Assembly (NCBI GenBank): GCA_017474205.1
Contig: JAFVID010000067.1
Location: forward strand, 1 to 54,087
DNA from: Clostridia bacterium
Lineage (GTDB): Bacteria > Bacillota > Clostridia > Oscillospirales > Acutalibacteraceae
Length of the DNA stretch: 54,087 bases
Reading direction: 5' to 3'
Part shown: piece after piece, positions 16,453-24,152 of the stretch
Layout of the letters: each line of letters opens with the position of its first letter
How positions within the stretch are numbered: position 1 is the stretch's first letter
The notes under the pieces: generated by a model
The model's input: only the letters and a program-made list of their open reading frames with translations
Told to the model about the DNA's origin: nothing
Database searches by the model: none
Translations under genes and position numbers: made by a program

Positions 16453-17772
16453 ATGAAACTTACGTTCCTTGGCGCAGGGAGTACTATTTTTGCAGGAAAT
16501 GTCATTGGCGACTGTATGTGTTCTGATGTTCTGCATGACAGTATATTTGCTTTATACGATATCGACGGTAAGCGTATTGAGGAAAGCAGAACAATTCTGG
16601 AAGCCATTCGCAAAAATTGCGGCGGCTACGGCCGTATCGAGTGCTATGTGGGCGAAGAAAACCGCAAGAAAGCACTCAGAGGGGCGGATTTTGTTGTAAA
16701 CGCCATACAAGTTGGCGGTTATGACCCTTGCACCATCATCGACTTTGAGATCCCCAAAAAGTACGGTTTGCAGCAGACCATCGGCGACACTCTGGGAATC
16801 GGCGGCATCATGCGCGCCCTGCGTACCATTCCTGTTATGCAAAGCTTTGCTGAGGATATGGCAGAGGTTTGTCCTGACGCTTTGCTCCTGAACTACACTA
16901 ACCCCATGGCAATGCTTTCGGGATATATGCAGCGGTACACCCCTGTCAACACGGTGGGTCTTTGCCACAGCGTTCAGGTCTGCTCGGAAGTTCTTTTAAG
17001 GACTCTGGGTATGGAGGACAAGCTCGACGGCAGAAAAGAGCTCATCGCCGGCATCAATCACATGGCATGGCTTCTGGAGATCAAGGACAAAAATGGCGTG
17101 GATCTGTATCCCGAAATCAAGTCCAGAGTGGATGCCTACCTGGCCAATCCCGATGCTACCGACAAGGTAAGAATGGACTATATCAAGCATTTCGGCTACT
17201 ACTGCACAGAATCCAGCGAGCACAACGCCGAATACAACATGTTTTACATCAAGAGCAAATACCCCGAGCTCATTCAAAGATACAACATTCCTATTGACGA
17301 ATATCCCCGCAGATGTGTAAACCAAATTGAAAGCTGGCGCAAGGGATACGAAGAGATCCTCGAAAATGGAGTAAAGGTACACACCAGAAGCAACGAATAT
17401 GCCTCCAGAATAATGGAAGCGATCGTTACCGGCAACCCCTATCAGATCGGCGGTAACGTACTGAACAAGGGGCATCTGATCTCCAATCTGCCGGCAGATG
17501 CTTGTGTGGAGGTGCCCTGCCTGGTAAACGGAAGTGGTGTTCACCCATGTTCTGTTGGTGCGTTACCCGTGCAGTGTGCCGCGATGAATATGACCAATAT
17601 CAACGTCCAACTTCTGACCATCCAAGCCGCAGTAACCGGAAAGAAAGAGCACATTTATCAGGCAGCTATGCTGGATCCGCATACTGGCAGTGAATTGGAT
17701 ATTGATACCATCAAGAAGATGGTTGACGATCTGATCGAAGCCCACGGCAATTATTTACCCAAATATCAATAA
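16453..17772 (+). CDS. melA: GH4 alpha-galactosidase (MelA)
   Basis: An NAD- and Mn-dependent family 4 glycosidase that cleaves alpha-galactosides (melibiose, raffinose series) in the cytoplasm. 439 residues, close to E. coli MelA. Motifs: Rossmann LTFLGAGSTIFAGNVIGD, FVVNAIQVGGYDPC, NYTNPMAM, metal-binding GLCHSVQ, AGINHMAW, and SSEHNAEY. ATG at 16453 has GGAGGG 7 bases upstream. Third positions are much richer in G/C than the neighbours, suggesting recent transfer. No transporter gene accompanies it here. Confidence 0.94.
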   Translation: MKLTFLGAGSTIFAGNVIGDCMCSDVLHDSIFALYDIDGKRIEESRTILEAIRKNCGGYGRIECYVGEENRKKALRGADFVVNAIQVGGYDPCTIIDFEIPKKYGLQQTIGDTLGIGGIMRALRTIPVMQSFAEDMAEVCPDALLLNYTNPMAMLSGYMQRYTPVNTVGLCHSVQVCSEVLLRTLGMEDKLDGRKELIAGINHMAWLLEIKDKNGVDLYPEIKSRVDAYLANPDATDKVRMDYIKHFGYYCTESSEHNAEYNMFYIKSKYPELIQRYNIPIDEYPRRCVNQIESWRKGYEEILENGVKVHTRSNEYASRIMEAIVTGNPYQIGGNVLNKGHLISNLPADACVEVPCLVNGSGVHPCSVGALPVQCAAMNMTNINVQLLTIQAAVTGKKEHIYQAAMLDPHTGSELDIDTIKKMVDDLIEAHGNYLPKYQ

Positions 17773-17774
17773 TG

Positions 17775-17806
17775 AAAAAAGCGAGGTGAAATTCACCTCG
17801 CTTTTG
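17775..17806 (+). terminator. melA terminator
   Basis: AAGCGAGGTGAA and TTCACCTCGCTT form a long stem followed by TTTTG. The same arms recur after the XRE gene and, slightly altered, at 28.7 kb. Confidence 0.85.
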
Positions 17807-17851
17807 CTATGTATAGGTCAAAATATTCTGCTTATCGTCAAAAATTTCTTC

Positions 17852-17896
17852 AAAAACCGCCAGAAATCCTAGCGGTTGCTAGGGTTAAAGGTTGTT
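17852..17896. other. palindromic element next to second truncated spoVT copy (putative element end)
   Basis: AAAAACCGCC, then the inverted repeat CCTAGC-GGTT-GCTAGG, lead to TGTTATTATAAC and directly into the broken spoVT copy. The order resembles the element beside the 15.5-kb copy. The rest of 17773-18141 holds a terminator, this element, the spoVT fragment with its promoter and the XRE promoter; no further gene is visible. Confidence 0.45.
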
Positions 17897-17950
17897 TTAT
17901 GTTATTATAACACAAATCTTGATTCTACGAACAATACCTGTTGCTTTCAT
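17897..17950 (-). pseudogene. truncated spoVT 5' copy (codons 1-10 plus unrelated tail)
   Basis: ATG at 17950 gives MKATGIVRRI, identical to SpoVT residues 1-10, then an unrelated KICVIIT and a stop. AAAGGAG precedes the ATG. Upstream, TGTATA (18009-18014), 17 bases and AATACTA (17985-17991) form the third sigma-G-like promoter. It may be the original chromosomal spoVT start, displaced from its gene by the insertions to the left. Confidence 0.8.
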
Positions 17951-17984
17951 ATATAAAGTCTCCTTTAATTTCAAATCGTGATGT

Positions 17985-18014
17985 TAGTATTTGTTAATGC
18001 GGAAGAAATATACA
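17985..18014 (-). promoter_or_regulatory. sigma-G-like promoter of the 17.95-kb spoVT fragment
   Basis: TGTATA, a 17-base spacer and AATACTA on the minus strand; the best -35 match to sigma-G among the three copies. It has no full gene to drive and points into the 3' end of melA. Confidence 0.45.
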
Positions 18015-18070
18015 CTGTTTGTTCTTGATTATAGTTGAATAATACAAATGGAAACTAACCTAAAGAGTTA

Positions 18071-18099
18071 TTGATGATGAATCAAGGCGATGCTATAAT
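18071..18099 (+). promoter_or_regulatory. sigma-A promoter of the XRE regulator gene
   Basis: TTGATG (18071-18076), a 17-base spacer and TATAAT (18094-18099), about 42 bases before the ATG. Confidence 0.7.
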
Positions 18100-18141
18100 A
18101 TATTTGCAAGTTGACTTGACTACAAAAAACGAGGTGTTACT

Positions 18142-18672
18142 ATGACCGACAATATAAAAATTGGAAAAATGATCGCATTGTTGCGTTCTCAAAAAGGTAT
18201 TACGCAAGCAGAACTCGGCGAACGATTGGGCGTGTCTTTTCAAGCAGTCAGCAAATGGGAACGAGGAGAAACACTTCCTGATGTGTCTCTCTTAACTGAC
18301 TTGGCTGATGTGCTTGAAACAACAGTAGATTTTCTTCTTCGAGGCGGAGAAACTAACGTAACCTTTAAGGGGAAAATCAGCGTGGCAGATATGATAGAGG
18401 GTATAAACTGTTTGAAAAACATGGGTATACTATTAGGCAAAGAAAATATTATATATCGTCACGCCATAGATGGAATTAACCAAGGTATGAATACCGACAT
18501 CGAAGCGGCATTTCAAGATGATTTTATTTTTGAAGCGTTTGTTGCTGAAGCAATCATACAAAAACTAAAAGCGGGATATTTTGTGGATACCACTGATGTC
18601 AAACGCAACTTTAAGCATGAGCATTTTAGAAATATCGCTCTTGATCGTGTGGGTAAATATAACATCAAATAA
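18142..18672 (+). CDS. XRE-family helix-turn-helix regulator
   Basis: 176 residues. An N-terminal Cro/CI-type domain (about 5-65) with ITQAELGERLGVSFQAVSKWERGETLPDV, followed by LLTDLADVLETTVDFLL. The C-terminal half (about 75-176) is a small helical domain without a recognised ligand motif. GAGGTG is 5 bases before the ATG. Monocistronic, with its own promoter and terminator. Its target is unknown; the neighbouring rhamnose-type operon on the opposite strand is a candidate only by position. Confidence 0.85.
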   Translation: MTDNIKIGKMIALLRSQKGITQAELGERLGVSFQAVSKWERGETLPDVSLLTDLADVLETTVDFLLRGGETNVTFKGKISVADMIEGINCLKNMGILLGKENIIYRHAIDGINQGMNTDIEAAFQDDFIFEAFVAEAIIQKLKAGYFVDTTDVKRNFKHEHFRNIALDRVGKYNIK

Positions 18673-18684
18673 ATCTAACTGCAG

Positions 18685-18713
18685 TAAAAGCGAGGTGATT
18701 TCACCTCGCTTTT
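18685..18713 (+). terminator. terminator of the XRE gene
   Basis: AAAAGCGAGGTGA and TCACCTCGCTTTT form a long stem, almost identical to the melA terminator including the following TTTTGC..ATGTAT. Confidence 0.85.
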
Positions 18714-18778
18714 GCAATGTATTTGTACCTATATTTTGAATCAGTTTTATATGTTATTAAAAATGTAAATAATATCAA

Positions 18779-19090
18779 TTAATCAAGGTGAAAAACATTT
18801 TGAAGATCAATAGACACAGGGCTATTATCGGGGTTAGTCTCCATAATATCTGCCATATAATCCCACCATTTACGGTTAATGGCGGTATCTGCACCCTTTG
18901 CCCAAAGTTCCGGGTCATCAATCTCTATATATCCGAACAAGGTAAGGGTTTCACGATCCAAAAAGATAGTATAATTCTTACCACCATGTTCGTGGATCAT
19001 ATCCTTCATTTCGGGCCACAAGAGATTATGGCGACGCTCGTATTCCTCTTCCTGTCCGGGGAAAAGTTTCATTTTAAATCCTTTAATCAT
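18779..19090 (-). CDS. rhaM: L-rhamnose mutarotase
   Basis: RhaM interconverts the alpha and beta anomers of L-rhamnose. 103 residues, the family size, with FPGQEEEYERRHNLLWPEM, the HGGKNYTIFLD strand and the hallmark NRKWWDYMADIMETNPDNSP. AAGGAGG lies upstream of ATG 19090. Downstream of the ABC binding-protein gene on the same strand, across about 145 bases that contain a strong palindrome. It identifies the likely substrate of the importer as rhamnose or a similar 6-deoxy sugar. Confidence 0.93.
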   Translation of the reverse strand: MIKGFKMKLFPGQEEEYERRHNLLWPEMKDMIHEHGGKNYTIFLDRETLTLFGYIEIDDPELWAKGADTAINRKWWDYMADIMETNPDNSPVSIDLQNVFHLD

Positions 19091-19171
19091 TATAATATCC
19101 TCCTTAATATATTGCTTATATCTATACAGGCATTATATATCCTATGCACACATAAACCATATATTAGAAAA

Positions 19172-19197
19172 GGTAGGGCGGGCAAGCCCGCCCTACC
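19172..19197. repeat. GC-rich REP-like palindrome
   Basis: GGTAGGGCGGG-CAAG-CCCGCCCTACC, an 11-bp perfect stem, far richer in G/C than its surroundings. No T-run follows on either strand, so it is not a normal terminator. It sits between the binding-protein gene and rhaM and may shape mRNA stability or be a dispersed repeat. Confidence 0.75.
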
Positions 19198-19233
19198 AAG
19201 GATAGAGTCTAAATTATAGATTCAAATTATCTA

Positions 19234-20244
19234 TTAATATACGCCAGCCCATTCATTGATGTTTTCACCAGTGAATTTGAAGGGAGGTCCAACGATGATT
19301 TGCTTTTCAGCGGGATCACCGGCGGTGATTTCATAAGTGGTGTTGTTGTCAGCGGTGAAGCTGGTACCAACGTCGCCAACTTTACCATCAAGAATAGCTT
19401 TGATCATATATGCACCGCAGTTACCAACATCGATGGGGTTCCACAAATACATATAGGGGCAAGCTTTATCGTCGCCAACATAATCCTTCATTTCGGAAGG
19501 AAGACCCAAACCAGCAATCTTGATGCCACAATCGGGATTGTTAGCAACAACTTGAGCTGCAGCGAGAACGCCAACGGTGGTGGGGCAGCAAACTACTTCC
19601 AAGTTGGGATACTTGGTCATTAAGTTTTGCATTTCGTCGGTGGATTTTTGGGATTCGTCATCACCATAAACGGTTTCAACCCATTTAAGGTTAGCATATT
19701 TAGCATCATCCTTGATGATAGCTTTCATAGCTTCGATCCAAGCGTTTTGGTTGGTAGCGGTAGAAGAAGCAGAAAGAACTGCAAATTCGCCTTCGCCACC
19801 GGTCATATCCATAACGGAGTCAACAAGAACTTGAGCAACTTCTTTAACACCAGCTTGGTTAACGAACATTTGAGAACCAGCGGTATCAGAGTCCAAAGTA
19901 ACTACTGCAATGCCCTTATCGGTAGCAGCTTTAATGGTTGCTTCGAGAGCAGCTGCATCGTTAGCAGCGATAGCAATACCTTTAACACCTTGAGCTACCA
20001 AGTCGTTAATAATAGCGATTTGGTCTTCTGCAGAGGTAGTTTCGGGGGATTTTTCGAGAGCGGTAACGCCAATAGCATCACAAGCTTCTTTAAATCCTTG
20101 AACCATACGGGACATGTAGGGATTTGATGCGTCCTTACAGATGATGGCGTAAACAGGTTTGTCTGAGCTTCCGCCTCCGTTGCCACAAGCAGCCAAGCCA
20201 ACGATCATAAGCACGGCCAACAACATAGCGATCAATTTTTTCAT
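19234..20244 (-). CDS. sugar ABC transporter substrate-binding lipoprotein (RhaS-like)
   Basis: 336 residues. The signal peptide ends in a lipobox (GLAAC, Cys near residue 20), so the protein is anchored outside the cell. The body is a periplasmic-binding-protein type I fold (YAIICKDASNPYMSRMVQGFKEA; QIAIINDLVAQGVKGIAIAA), as in ribose, AI-2 and rhamnose binding proteins. I prefer ATG 20244 since AAAGGA is 9 bases upstream. Together with the downstream rhaM, rhamnose is the best guess. Confidence 0.9.
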   Translation of the reverse strand: MKKLIAMLLAVLMIVGLAACGNGGGSSDKPVYAIICKDASNPYMSRMVQGFKEACDAIGVTALEKSPETTSAEDQIAIINDLVAQGVKGIAIAANDAAALEATIKAATDKGIAVVTLDSDTAGSQMFVNQAGVKEVAQVLVDSVMDMTGGEGEFAVLSASSTATNQNAWIEAMKAIIKDDAKYANLKWVETVYGDDESQKSTDEMQNLMTKYPNLEVVCCPTTVGVLAAAQVVANNPDCGIKIAGLGLPSEMKDYVGDDKACPYMYLWNPIDVGNCGAYMIKAILDGKVGDVGTSFTADNNTTYEITAGDPAEKQIIVGPPFKFTGENINEWAGVY

Positions 20245-20311
20245 TTGATTCATTCCTTTCTTATGAAGAAAAATATTTTATATGAACGCTTTCGCGTACA
20301 TACCACAATAA

Positions 20312-21328
20312 TTATTTAACCGCTTTTTTCTTGCGATTTTTAATAGCATCCTGGATGGTGGGATATAATACAACAACTATCAACAAGATACCGAGGATAA
20401 TACGGATTGTTTGACCACTAAGGTTAATTAAGTTCAAACCATAGCGAAGCAATCCGACAATGAATATTGCGATGAAGGATCCAACGAAGGTTCCCTTACC
20501 ACCGGCAGTGGAAATACCGCCAAGTACACACATGGAGATAGCTTCCAACTCATATCCTTCGCAAGCATTACTCTTAACAGAGCCCATCCAAGAGCAATAA
20601 ATCACAGCGGTAATACCGCAGATAAGTCCTGCGAGGGTATATACAAACATACGAACCTTTTGCACCTTGATACCGGCATAGGCAGCTGCTTTTTTGTTTT
20701 CACCAATAGCAAACATATGTCTGCCAAACACGGTTTTATGCATAACCAATCCAAATACCAATGCCAATACGCAGAAGAAGATAAACAAATATGGAACCAT
20801 ATTTCCTACACGACCGTAGTAAAGTTCGGTAAACCATTTTATCTTTTGCATACCGCCTGTAGAACCATCGCCCAAAATTCGTTCGGACAATCCACGGAAA
20901 ACGATGTTTGTAGCCAACGTAACAATCATAGGAGCTAATTCGGTGTATTTGGTCAAAATCAAACCATTCAATGCACCGCATAGTGTACCGACAGTTATTG
21001 CAGCCATAATACCAAACCAAATATTACCGGTTGAATTGAACACAATACCTAATACTGTAGCTGATAAACAAATATTGCCACCTACAGAAAGGTCGATGTC
21101 GCCCAAAAGCAGAATGTATGCCATAGGCAAAGCTACAAGTGCTTTGGTTAAAAATCCATTAATGTTGGTAAAAAGATTATAAGCATCAAGATAGTTAGAA
21201 GATAAGCTGATGTTCATTACGTTTACGCCAAGGAAGATCAAGACAAGCAAAAACTCCCAGCGTAAAAATAAACTTTTAGCAGAGCGTTCACGAACAGAGG
21301 AAATAGTTCTTCCGGATTTAGTTGCCAT
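20312..21328 (-). CDS. sugar ABC transporter permease (RhaP/RbsC-type)
   Basis: 338 residues with about ten membrane helices. The permease coupling region EAISMCVLGGISTAGGKGTF is visible near residue 265. One of two different permeases in the operon, as in the rhamnose (RhaP/RhaQ) and AI-2 (LsrC/LsrD) systems, rather than the single RbsC of ribose importers. ATG overlaps the upstream permease stop (TAATG). Confidence 0.92.
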   Translation of the reverse strand: MATKSGRTISSVRERSAKSLFLRWEFLLVLIFLGVNVMNISLSSNYLDAYNLFTNINGFLTKALVALPMAYILLLGDIDLSVGGNICLSATVLGIVFNSTGNIWFGIMAAITVGTLCGALNGLILTKYTELAPMIVTLATNIVFRGLSERILGDGSTGGMQKIKWFTELYYGRVGNMVPYLFIFFCVLALVFGLVMHKTVFGRHMFAIGENKKAAAYAGIKVQKVRMFVYTLAGLICGITAVIYCSWMGSVKSNACEGYELEAISMCVLGGISTAGGKGTFVGSFIAIFIVGLLRYGLNLINLSGQTIRIILGILLIVVVLYPTIQDAIKNRKKKAVK

Positions 21329-22338
21329 TAGATCTCCCTCCCTTCAAGTGCTCTACGGGCAGCATTGCGTTGAACAATAACGTTAATCAAAACAGCTACA
21401 GCAATAATTCCACCCTTAAGTGCTTGTTGCCAGAAGGCATCTATACCTACCAAAGACAAGGACTTACTAATAATCGCGATAGTCGTTGCACCAAGCAAAA
21501 CGCCAAATGCACTACCCTGACCACCGTCAAGACTTACACCGCCGATAACACAAGCAGCGATAACATCCATTTCAGCACCGTTTGCCATATTACCTTGTGC
21601 AGTAGCGTACATACTGGTGTACATTGCACCTGCCAAACCGGCAATGGCTCCGTTAATAGTATAAACAGCAATTTTTACTCTATCAATACGGATACCTGAA
21701 ATTTTTGCAGCTTCCGGATTTGAACCGACTTCGTAAATCTGACGGCCGAAATTGGTCCATTTTAAGAATACGAACATAGCTACAAACATAATGATAACAA
21801 TCCAGAAAAGATTGTTAAGACCAAGGAAACTGCCTTGAGCAAAAGATTTGTAACCTGCGAGCATCTTATCTGAAGGAACCCACTTTGTACCGGACACCAA
21901 ATAGGTTAAGCCACGGAAGATGTATTGCAATCCTAAAGTAGCAATAATAGGAATAACCTTACCTTTAGAGATGGTAACACCAATCACGCTACCGCAAATA
22001 CTACCAACAACAATACTAAACAAAAATGCCAATAGCGGATTAGTAATAATACCGTCTGCCATCAATAACGAAGTGGACATACCGCTTAATGCTAACGTTG
22101 CACCGATTGAAATATCGATACCGCCAATAAGCAGAACCAAAAGCATACCAAAGGAAAGAACCATGGTATATGCATAGTTTTGGGTCAATTGGGTAATAAC
22201 GGTTTTTGTTAAAAATGCACCGCCGGAACGCCATTGAATGACCAAAACAAGCAAGATCATAACCAACAACAAACTTGATTCACGACTGCGTAACAGACCT
22301 GAAAATTTGCCGAGGGATTTACTTTTTGTTTGAATCAC
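21328..22338 (-). CDS. sugar ABC transporter permease (RhaQ/RbsC-type)
   Basis: 336 residues with multiple membrane helices and coupling region DVIAACVIGGVSLDGGQGS near residue 265. Start is GTG at 22338 with GGGGGAG upstream, 2 bases after the ATPase stop. Partner of the next permease; together they should form the heterodimeric channel. Confidence 0.92.
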   Translation of the reverse strand: MIQTKSKSLGKFSGLLRSRESSLLLVMILLVLVIQWRSGGAFLTKTVITQLTQNYAYTMVLSFGMLLVLLIGGIDISIGATLALSGMSTSLLMADGIITNPLLAFLFSIVVGSICGSVIGVTISKGKVIPIIATLGLQYIFRGLTYLVSGTKWVPSDKMLAGYKSFAQGSFLGLNNLFWIVIIMFVAMFVFLKWTNFGRQIYEVGSNPEAAKISGIRIDRVKIAVYTINGAIAGLAGAMYTSMYATAQGNMANGAEMDVIAACVIGGVSLDGGQGSAFGVLLGATTIAIISKSLSLVGIDAFWQQALKGGIIAVAVLINVIVQRNAARRALEGREI

Positions 22339-22340
22339 GA

Positions 22341-23849
22341 TTACTCTCCCCCTTCCTCTGAAGTATGCTTAGCCATAGCCAATTCCAAAATCTTTTCTTG
22401 TGTTGCTTCCTCTCGGCTTAACTCGCCGGTAACACGACCTTCACACATAACGATAATACGGTCGGACATACCCAAAATTTCGGGCATTTCAGAGGAAATC
22501 ATAATGATAGCATAACCATCCAGAGCTAATTCGCCCATAATCTCGTATATTGCAGCTTTAGCACCTACGTCAACACCCTTTGTGGGTTCATCTAATATAA
22601 GCAGTTTGAAATCTGAACCAAGTGCTTTGGCAACAACTACCTTTTGTTGGTTACCGCCCGACAATGAACTTGCTTTATCAAAAACGGTAACGGCTTTGGT
22701 ATCTACCCTCTCTGCGAGTTCTTTAGATACATCATTTTCTTTTTTCTCATCAATAAACAATCCACGAACGTAGGATTTAAGTTCTGTAAGGGTAATGTTT
22801 CGACCAATACCCCAATCAAGAATTAATCCTTCGATTTGTCTGTTTTCGGGGAGTAAGCCAATACCCATCTTCATTGCTTCGGCGGGATTGCGAACCTTTA
22901 CTTCTTTACCTTCCCAGAAGATCTTACCTGATTTTAGTTTTTCAACACCAAAGATGGTTTGAACAACCTCTGTACGACGGGCACCTACAAGACCTGTAAG
23001 GCCAAGTATTTCGCCTTTACGAACGCTGAAGGAAACGTCTTTGAAATAACCTGTACGACAAAGATTTTCTACACGAAGAATTTCTTCACCTAACTCAACC
23101 TCAGGTTTTGGGAACAAATCGTTGATTTCACGACCTACCATTGCTTTAATCAAATCGGCATTGGTTATTTCATCAACGTTATATGTACCAATATATTGGG
23201 AATCACGGAATACTGTAACCCTGCTTGCCAAAGCATACATATCTTCAAAACGGTGAGATATAAAGATGATAGCAACGCCTTCATCTCTTAATTTAAGGGC
23301 GATACGATACAGTTCTTCAGACTCACGTTTGGTAAGAGCTGCGGTAGGTTCGTCCATAATGATTATTCGGGCGTTAAGAGAAAGTGCCTTTGCAATTTCT
23401 ACCATCTGTTGCTGTGCAACGGACAAATTACCCATAAGTGCGTGGGAATCAAAGTCAGCATTTAATTCGCCTAAAAGTCGATCAGCTTCTTTATACATTT
23501 CACCCCACTGCACAACCCCAAAGCGTTTTTTAAGGTGACCGATAAAAATGTTTTCTGCAACGGTCAAATGTGGGTATGCAGTAACGTGTTGATAAATTGC
23601 AGCGATACCTGCCTTTTGAGCATCTCGGGTGCTTTTAAAATTCACCTTTTCGCCATTCAGGAACATTTCACCCTCTTCGGCTTGATGAACACCCATAATG
23701 ACCTTGATGAACGTGGACTTTCCAGCACCATTTTCACCCATCAAAGCGTGAATTTCCCCTTCGCGTAGGTCAAACCGAACATTATCTAACGCTTTAACGC
23801 CGGGGAAGATTTTTGTGATGCCACGCAACTCTAAAACAGTGTTGCTCAT
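22341..23849 (-). CDS. sugar ABC transporter ATP-binding protein (RhaT/RbsA-type, two NBDs)
   Basis: 502 residues with two ABC domains in tandem. NBD1 has Walker A GENGAGKST (near 40), signature LSVAQQQ and Walker B IIIMDEPTAAL. NBD2 has the degenerate GLVGARRTEV, signature LSGGNQQK and LLILDEPTKGVD. The degenerate second Walker A is usual for this family. I prefer ATG 23849, 8 bases after TAGGAG, over the GTG at 23858. First gene of the importer operon and powered by it. Confidence 0.94.
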   Translation of the reverse strand: MSNTVLELRGITKIFPGVKALDNVRFDLREGEIHALMGENGAGKSTFIKVIMGVHQAEEGEMFLNGEKVNFKSTRDAQKAGIAAIYQHVTAYPHLTVAENIFIGHLKKRFGVVQWGEMYKEADRLLGELNADFDSHALMGNLSVAQQQMVEIAKALSLNARIIIMDEPTAALTKRESEELYRIALKLRDEGVAIIFISHRFEDMYALASRVTVFRDSQYIGTYNVDEITNADLIKAMVGREINDLFPKPEVELGEEILRVENLCRTGYFKDVSFSVRKGEILGLTGLVGARRTEVVQTIFGVEKLKSGKIFWEGKEVKVRNPAEAMKMGIGLLPENRQIEGLILDWGIGRNITLTELKSYVRGLFIDEKKENDVSKELAERVDTKAVTVFDKASSLSGGNQQKVVVAKALGSDFKLLILDEPTKGVDVGAKAAIYEIMGELALDGYAIIMISSEMPEILGMSDRIIVMCEGRVTGELSREEATQEKILELAMAKHTSEEGGE

Positions 23850-23916
23850 TGTCGTCACTCCTATCTTACCTTATGTTCTTATAAAAACAGTTTTTCTTTT
23901 CTATCTTATATTTGGA

Positions 23917-23945
23917 ATTATACTATATTCTTCACAAGTTGTCAA
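23917..23945 (-). promoter_or_regulatory. sigma-A promoter of the rhamnose-type ABC operon
   Basis: A perfect TTGACA (23940-23945), 17-base spacer and TATAAT (23917-23922) on the minus strand. Consensus strength suggests that control is by a repressor or by catabolite repression; I could not see a clear cre site. The rest of 23850-24152 is AT-rich leader plus the next operon's terminator. Confidence 0.85.
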
Positions 23946-24060
23946 TATGTTATAAAAAAATTCTTTGAAAATATATTTTTTTGTATCTTTTTTTAAGAAA
24001 TAGGTGCATATTTAACCACATCAAATAATATAATGTTTATATTTTTCTTTAAAATATATA

Positions 24061-24094
24061 AAAAAAGCGATGATAATTAACATCATCGCCTTTT
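24061..24094 (-). terminator. terminator of the first oxidoreductase operon
   Basis: Minus-strand AAAAGGCGATGATG and CATCATCGCTTTTTTT form a stem ended by a T-run, 60 bases after the last oxidoreductase gene. Confidence 0.8.
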
Positions 24095-24152
24095 CGAAAA
24101 TCATTTGATTAATTTGAAAGAATTACATAACGTAAGCATATTTACAATACTA

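Noticed and set aside
16996-17544. Reading frame antisense to melA
   Set aside because: Mirror of the GC-rich melA codons; no start signal or recognisable protein.
15443-18014. The spoVT fragments as complete AbrB-type genes
   Set aside because: Both stop after 12 and 17 codons, and no downstream continuation of the AbrB domain exists in any frame.
11929-18020. Integrase or transposase gene in the accessory zone
   Set aside because: None of the reading frames shows a recombinase motif; only junction-like palindromes remain.
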